This document shows, one piece after another, positions 60,758 through 64,000 of a stretch of 64,000 nucleotides of DNA; position 1 is the first letter of the stretch, and every line of letters begins with the position of its first letter. Source of the stretch: an uncultured Flavobacteriaceae bacterium (GTDB taxonomy: Bacteria; Bacteroidota; Bacteroidia; Flavobacteriales; Flavobacteriaceae); NCBI GenBank assembly GCA_947500445.1, contig CANMSB010000026.1, positions 1-64,000 on the forward strand, in the 5' to 3' direction. The translations under genes were made by a program, and so were the position numbers. Below the pieces are notes generated by a model. The model saw only the letters and a program-made list of their open reading frames with translations, searched no databases and was not told where the DNA came from.

Positions 60758-62864
60758 TTAGTAGTTTTTTAATTAGTTCTTGGACTTCATCTGGATAGTC
60801 TTCAATATAGACTTCTTTTCTCCTAATTTTCTTTAGTATTTCTTTAGTGCCAAATAATGACTCTACCTCGTTCCTTATCGCGTCTTCTTCTGTTTTAGTT
60901 ATGTCCCTATGAATGATATTCATTTTTTCAATTTCTTCCTTTGTTGGATAAACAAAATCTAATTCATAGTTCTTTGCTTTTACTTGTTTATATTCGTCAA
61001 TTAAGTGATTCATTTTGTTTCCAACGCCAACAACTCTTACCCAAGCTTTACTTCGTGTTATTGCGGTAAACAATATATTCCTCTTTTTAATTAAATCTCT
61101 GTTATTAAATAAACTACCGGCATAACAATCTTGCGAATTAATTATGTATACCATAGGAACTTCATTTCCTTTCGCTCTATTTATTCCAGTAAAGGTTATA
61201 GAATCCTCCTCGAAAAACTTATTAGCATTTACTGCTCCTGAAATATGACTGTTAATATCTTTTTCAATAAGCCTTGACCTAATTAAAGAAACTTCATCTT
61301 TAGTGGTTAGAGCCATAGGGTTAATTACAATTATATCCTTATGCAATAATTCATCTTCATTCAAATTCTTTTCAATCTCATTTGCAATGTATTCAGCTTG
61401 TTTATCTTTGTTTTCGAAAGATTTAAATACAAGTAAGTCTTCAATAGGAGAGTGAGCTTCTAAATACTGTGGACTTGATTCTTCAGTCCTATTTAATATT
61501 ATATTAGAATGAGGTTTAAATTCTCCTTGTTTGATTAAATAACCTACATCTTTCCATAATTGAGGTTGGTCAAAAAATTGTACCAAATTAGGGTTTGAAC
61601 TTTTAGATTCTCGATAAATACCAAAACCTAATGAATGAGCGGTAACAAGCAAAGGTCTTGAATTTCTATAGCAAACTTTTAAAATCCTATCATCAAATGC
61701 CTTAGTTTTTGGAATTAAGAACTCTTGTGGGTTTGGCAGCGATTCACCTTCATTAAGTTTCTGTAATTCATCGTATGCATAAATTAATCTCTTTGAAGGT
61801 GATTTTAAAAGCCGATAACAGATATTTAGAAATTCTTCCGATAAATCTTGAGCCTCGTCTACTAATATTACATCGTATTTCTCTTTACTTTTTTTTGATT
61901 CTTTAATTGCTTTGCCGCAGGCATATTTGAATGGGTTACTCGGATTCAATTTTCTGGCTCTTCTAAAATCCAAATATTCCGTTTGATTTGTTAAGCAATA
62001 TTCGTAATAGATACCTTTTTCGTCTTCTTTATCCTTTGAACTTCCCCACGCATTTACAATTTTAATTTTTTTCCAATTAGGGGTTTCTCTTTTTTTCTCA
62101 ACACAAAATCGAGTTATTAAATCCCTAAATTGATTTTTTAAAGACCGAGTGTTAAAGGTTATGGCAATGTCCCATTCTGGATTTTGAGTATGAAAATATG
62201 CTGCTTTTAATGCAAGCACAATAGTCTTTCCAGAACCAGCAAGACCTCGAATTCTTTGAATTCCCTCGAAATATTCTATTACCGCTTTTTCCTGATTTCT
62301 GTCTAGAGTAGCTATAGTTGCCTCCAAATCTCTTACCTTGGCACCCCTAGAATTTTCTTTCTTAATCTCTCTGGTAGAGACCTTTTTTAAACTAACCACG
62401 GACTGTAAAATCGCCAGTACCTTTTTAAATAATTGACTGTTAACCCAGTTCTCTCTTCCTGTTATAAATTTTCCCAAATCAGTAATGTTGGAAACCAAAA
62501 ACTCATCAAAGTTTGTCTCACAAAGCTCACCAGCATAACTAATGATTTCGATATTTACTAGAAAATCTCTTCTGCCTTTTTTTAACTCAGGGTACGCGAT
62601 TAATTGAGATTCTATTTTACTATAGATTTTATCTTGTCTATAAGTGTAATCTTTCAGTTCCTCAATTTTTTCAATTAAATCGAATATTATGATTCCATAT
62701 CTCTCAGAAACCCAAAGTGCATCAACTGTAACACTATCGTCTCCGGTAAAGAGGATTGGATATCCAATATATAGATACCCTTCAAAATCAGAATTTTCAA
62801 AAAAATCTACCAATATATTACTCGTAACGTGTTTTTTGGTAATTCCTTTATTTATTTCTATCAT
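60750..62864 (-). CDS. UvrD-like superfamily 1 helicase with NERD-like N-terminus
   Basis: 704 aa. Residues 1-110 resemble a degenerate nuclease-related (NERD) domain (GYPILFTGDDSVTVDALWVS, GIIIFDLIEKI). The Q-motif LDRNQEKAV is at 187-195, Walker A GLAGSGKT at 207-214, Walker B VILVDEAQD at 332-340, then CYRNSRPLL, and the late motif FTGINRAKGNEVPMVYIINS followed by FTAITRSKAWVRVVG. It should be an ATP-dependent DNA translocase/helicase, possibly with nuclease function. Paired with the DUF2290 gene, it is a candidate phage-defence module near the end of the island. Strongly AT-rich. Confidence 0.85.
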   Translation of the reverse strand: MIEINKGITKKHVTSNILVDFFENSDFEGYLYIGYPILFTGDDSVTVDALWVSERYGIIIFDLIEKIEELKDYTYRQDKIYSKIESQLIAYPELKKGRRDFLVNIEIISYAGELCETNFDEFLVSNITDLGKFITGRENWVNSQLFKKVLAILQSVVSLKKVSTREIKKENSRGAKVRDLEATIATLDRNQEKAVIEYFEGIQRIRGLAGSGKTIVLALKAAYFHTQNPEWDIAITFNTRSLKNQFRDLITRFCVEKKRETPNWKKIKIVNAWGSSKDKEDEKGIYYEYCLTNQTEYLDFRRARKLNPSNPFKYACGKAIKESKKSKEKYDVILVDEAQDLSEEFLNICYRLLKSPSKRLIYAYDELQKLNEGESLPNPQEFLIPKTKAFDDRILKVCYRNSRPLLVTAHSLGFGIYRESKSSNPNLVQFFDQPQLWKDVGYLIKQGEFKPHSNIILNRTEESSPQYLEAHSPIEDLLVFKSFENKDKQAEYIANEIEKNLNEDELLHKDIIVINPMALTTKDEVSLIRSRLIEKDINSHISGAVNANKFFEEDSITFTGINRAKGNEVPMVYIINSQDCYAGSLFNNRDLIKKRNILFTAITRSKAWVRVVGVGNKMNHLIDEYKQVKAKNYELDFVYPTKEEIEKMNIIHRDITKTEEDAIRNEVESLFGTKEILKKIRRKEVYIEDYPDEVQELIKKLLND

Positions 62865-63453
62865 TTACTGTTTTTTGATAAAACGCAACATAAACATATA
62901 AACCACTAAGGCTTCAACTATTTTTCATTTGCAGAACTAAGATAAGAGATTATTGTACCTTTTGAACAGTGTTACTTTTATGTATATGGTTTTCAGCCAT
63001 TCTAGTAAGATAAACAACTCGATATTAATTCTATAGACAATTGAAAGTGTAGCAAGACTATGTCAAACATATTAAAAGTCGTTGTCGAAGATATCGATCA
63101 TGATTGATATATCTTCTAAAAAATAAATCTGGGATATTTAAATCTATTTGGTCCCACGGTTTTTAATTGTTATTTGTAAGGATATTGGATAACATCGGTT
63201 ATGCCAATTTGGTTCAAAAATTGCAAAAAGATATACAGCTTTTGAGAAGCGGGGTGAAAACTTAAAAATCAGTATGTCACAGGTGAACTCTTAGGCCTGT
63301 CATAATTAGAATCCATTAAGAGTTAAGTTTACCGTTACTCTATAGCAGTAACACTGTCTTAAGTTCTTGCCTTAGAGATTCAATTTGTTTAAAATTTGGT
63401 TATACCAAAAGGTTTTATACATTTCGGTATTAAATATTAAAGTGCTTCTAATT
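62865..63453. other. Gene-free AT-rich stretch
   Basis: About 590 bp between the helicase gene and the integrase stub, with no frame of useful length. It would be the region where the body of the integrase gene should lie, so it is probably deleted and decayed sequence. Confidence 0.5.
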
Positions 63454-63591
63454 TTAAAATAGTCCTTTCAAAGCCGCCATATCCCGCCCCAGTTTGGTAT
63501 CGATTACTTTAGCATAAATTTGTGCCAAACCATTTTTATCCGTTCTGTTCGCCCTTAAATAACATAATACTGCAAAAGATGATGTGCTCAT
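63454..63591 (-). pseudogene. N-terminal stub of a tyrosine recombinase (integrase)
   Basis: ATG 63591 to TAA 63454, 45 aa: STSSFAVLCYLRANRTDKNG then LAQIYAKVIDTK and GRDMAALKGLF. This is the start of Bacteroidetes phage/transposon integrases (F-x-V-x-FYLR-x-NR..K-x-G-x-x-PIY-x-RI). The arm-binding and catalytic domains are gone. It reads away from tRNA-Arg and starts 215 bp from it, the normal place for the integrase of an element inserted there. Confidence 0.7.
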
Positions 63592-63683
63592 TTTTCTTTT
63601 TAAATTAGATGAAACATGACACGCAGGAACATCCGTTCCTTCGCTTTAACACAGCAATGCCCTAATTTTTTCGAATATGTTAA

Positions 63684-63705
63684 TGCGCACCGAATTGCGC
63701 ACCGA
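63684..63705. repeat. Two TGCGCACCGA direct repeats near attR
   Basis: TGCGCACCGA at 63684-63693 and 63696-63705, with a third identical copy at 41222-41231 near attL. Their placement between the integrase stub and the tRNA suggests integrase arm sites. Confidence 0.45.
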
Positions 63706-63805
63706 TTAGGATGTACTGTTTTGAAAGCAATTGAAAACAAAAAAAATTAAAAAACTGCAAATCAAATATTTACAGTTTTAATTACTTGTGAAGATTGTTA
63801 AAAAG

Positions 63806-63877
63806 TAGCCTCGGCAAGAATCGAACTTGCATCTAAAGTTTAGGAAACTTCTATTCTATCCATTGAACTACGAGGCC
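63806..63877 (-). tRNA. tRNA-Arg (anticodon CCT)
   Basis: 72 nt on the minus strand. Acceptor GGCCTCG/CGAGGCT (last pair G-U), D stem GTTC/GAAT, anticodon stem GAAGT/ACTTT with loop TTCCTAA (anticodon CCT), 4-nt variable loop, T arm GCAAG-TTCGATT-CTTGC. CCA is not encoded. Its 3' end (63806) is the island's attachment site; the 21 bp from 63806 to 63826 are repeated at 41150. Confidence 0.92.
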
Positions 63878-63956
63878 AATAGTATTCACTCTAAATCCCG
63901 AATTCGTTTACACCTCCTAAATTAAACGTTTAGGACCCCGACGCTTCGGGGCTATG

Positions 63957-63978
63957 CTATCCATTGAACTACGAGGCC
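63957..63978 (-). pseudogene. Partial duplicate of the tRNA-Arg 5' half
   Basis: Read on the minus strand, the 5' 20 nt of the tRNA (GGCCTCGTAGTTCAATGGAT) and its upstream flank are repeated 101 bp to the right (63955-64000 matches 63854-63899). After the D arm, the sequence runs into a CCCCGAAGCGTCGGGG stem and then TCCTAAACG, as if a hairpin had entered the anticodon arm. No usable tRNA fold follows. The window ends here. Confidence 0.65.
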
Positions 63979-64000
63979 AATATTATTTACTCTAAATCCC

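Overview
The window reads as a chromosome segment of a marine-type Flavobacteriaceae bacterium (Bacteroidota). Evidence: a flexirubin/dialkylresorcinol pigment cluster with DarA and DarB, a type IX secretion sorting domain, YkgJ-, LolA- and WG-repeat proteins of flavobacterial type, TAnnTTTG promoter-like boxes, and mobilisation and integrase remnants of the Bacteroidetes kind. There is one intact tRNA (Arg, anticodon CCT) and no rRNA or CRISPR array.

Layout. (1) 1-5.97 kb: a decayed PhyH dioxygenase, a GNAT acetyltransferase, a YkgJ-type cysteine-cluster protein, an ECF sigma factor with a probable poly-A frameshift plus its membrane partner, a serine beta-lactamase-like hydrolase and a secreted protein. 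(2) 6.4-37.3 kb: a flexirubin cluster. A divergent halogenase-like flavoenzyme is followed by a long co-directional run: tyrosine ammonia-lyase (4-coumarate starter), KR, KS, ACPs, dehydratases, KS-CLF (aryl polyene), acyltransferase, DarA/DarB (dialkylresorcinol), a BtrH-like acyl-transfer protein, an ABC exporter, thioesterase, deacetylase, LolA and LolB-like proteins, glycosyltransferase, an MMPL-PlsC-methyltransferase-like fusion, rhodanese and a CrtI-like desaturase. Genes mostly overlap by 1-20 bp or abut. A foreign-looking GyrI/DoxX/HxlR cassette interrupts the run at about 28.2-29.9 kb. (3) 37.4-40.8 kb: an oppositely oriented catabolic operon (IlvD/Edd dehydratase and two SDRs), probably for a deoxy-sugar such as L-fucose.

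(4) 41.15-63.8 kb: a genomic island. It is bounded by a 21-bp repeat of the 3' end of tRNA-Arg(CCT), next to the N-terminal stub of a tyrosine recombinase, and also holds a decayed mobilisation gene and an IS3 remnant. Its centre (47.1-57.8 kb, minus strand) is the most interesting part. It has a T9SS-sorted Sel1 protein, a secreted protein whose AT-rich C-terminal domain carries a HENLH zinc-protease motif, an overlapping putative immunity gene, at least three intact paralogues of that immunity gene, an orphan duplicate of the toxin tail, and a secreted protein whose mature N-terminus would be Cys-Val-Cys, as in TIMP metalloprotease inhibitors. I read it as a polymorphic metalloprotease-toxin/immunity array. 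The right end of the island holds a CI-like repressor over a perfect palindrome and a two-gene helicase/DUF2290 module that is a candidate defence system.

(5) Throughout the intergenic spaces there are imperfect palindromic elements of about 110-190 bp. Their ends differ but most share a tip of GCATAGC...GCTAC/TGG. One type is nested inside another with a 5-bp target duplication, so these are mobile, MITE-like elements.
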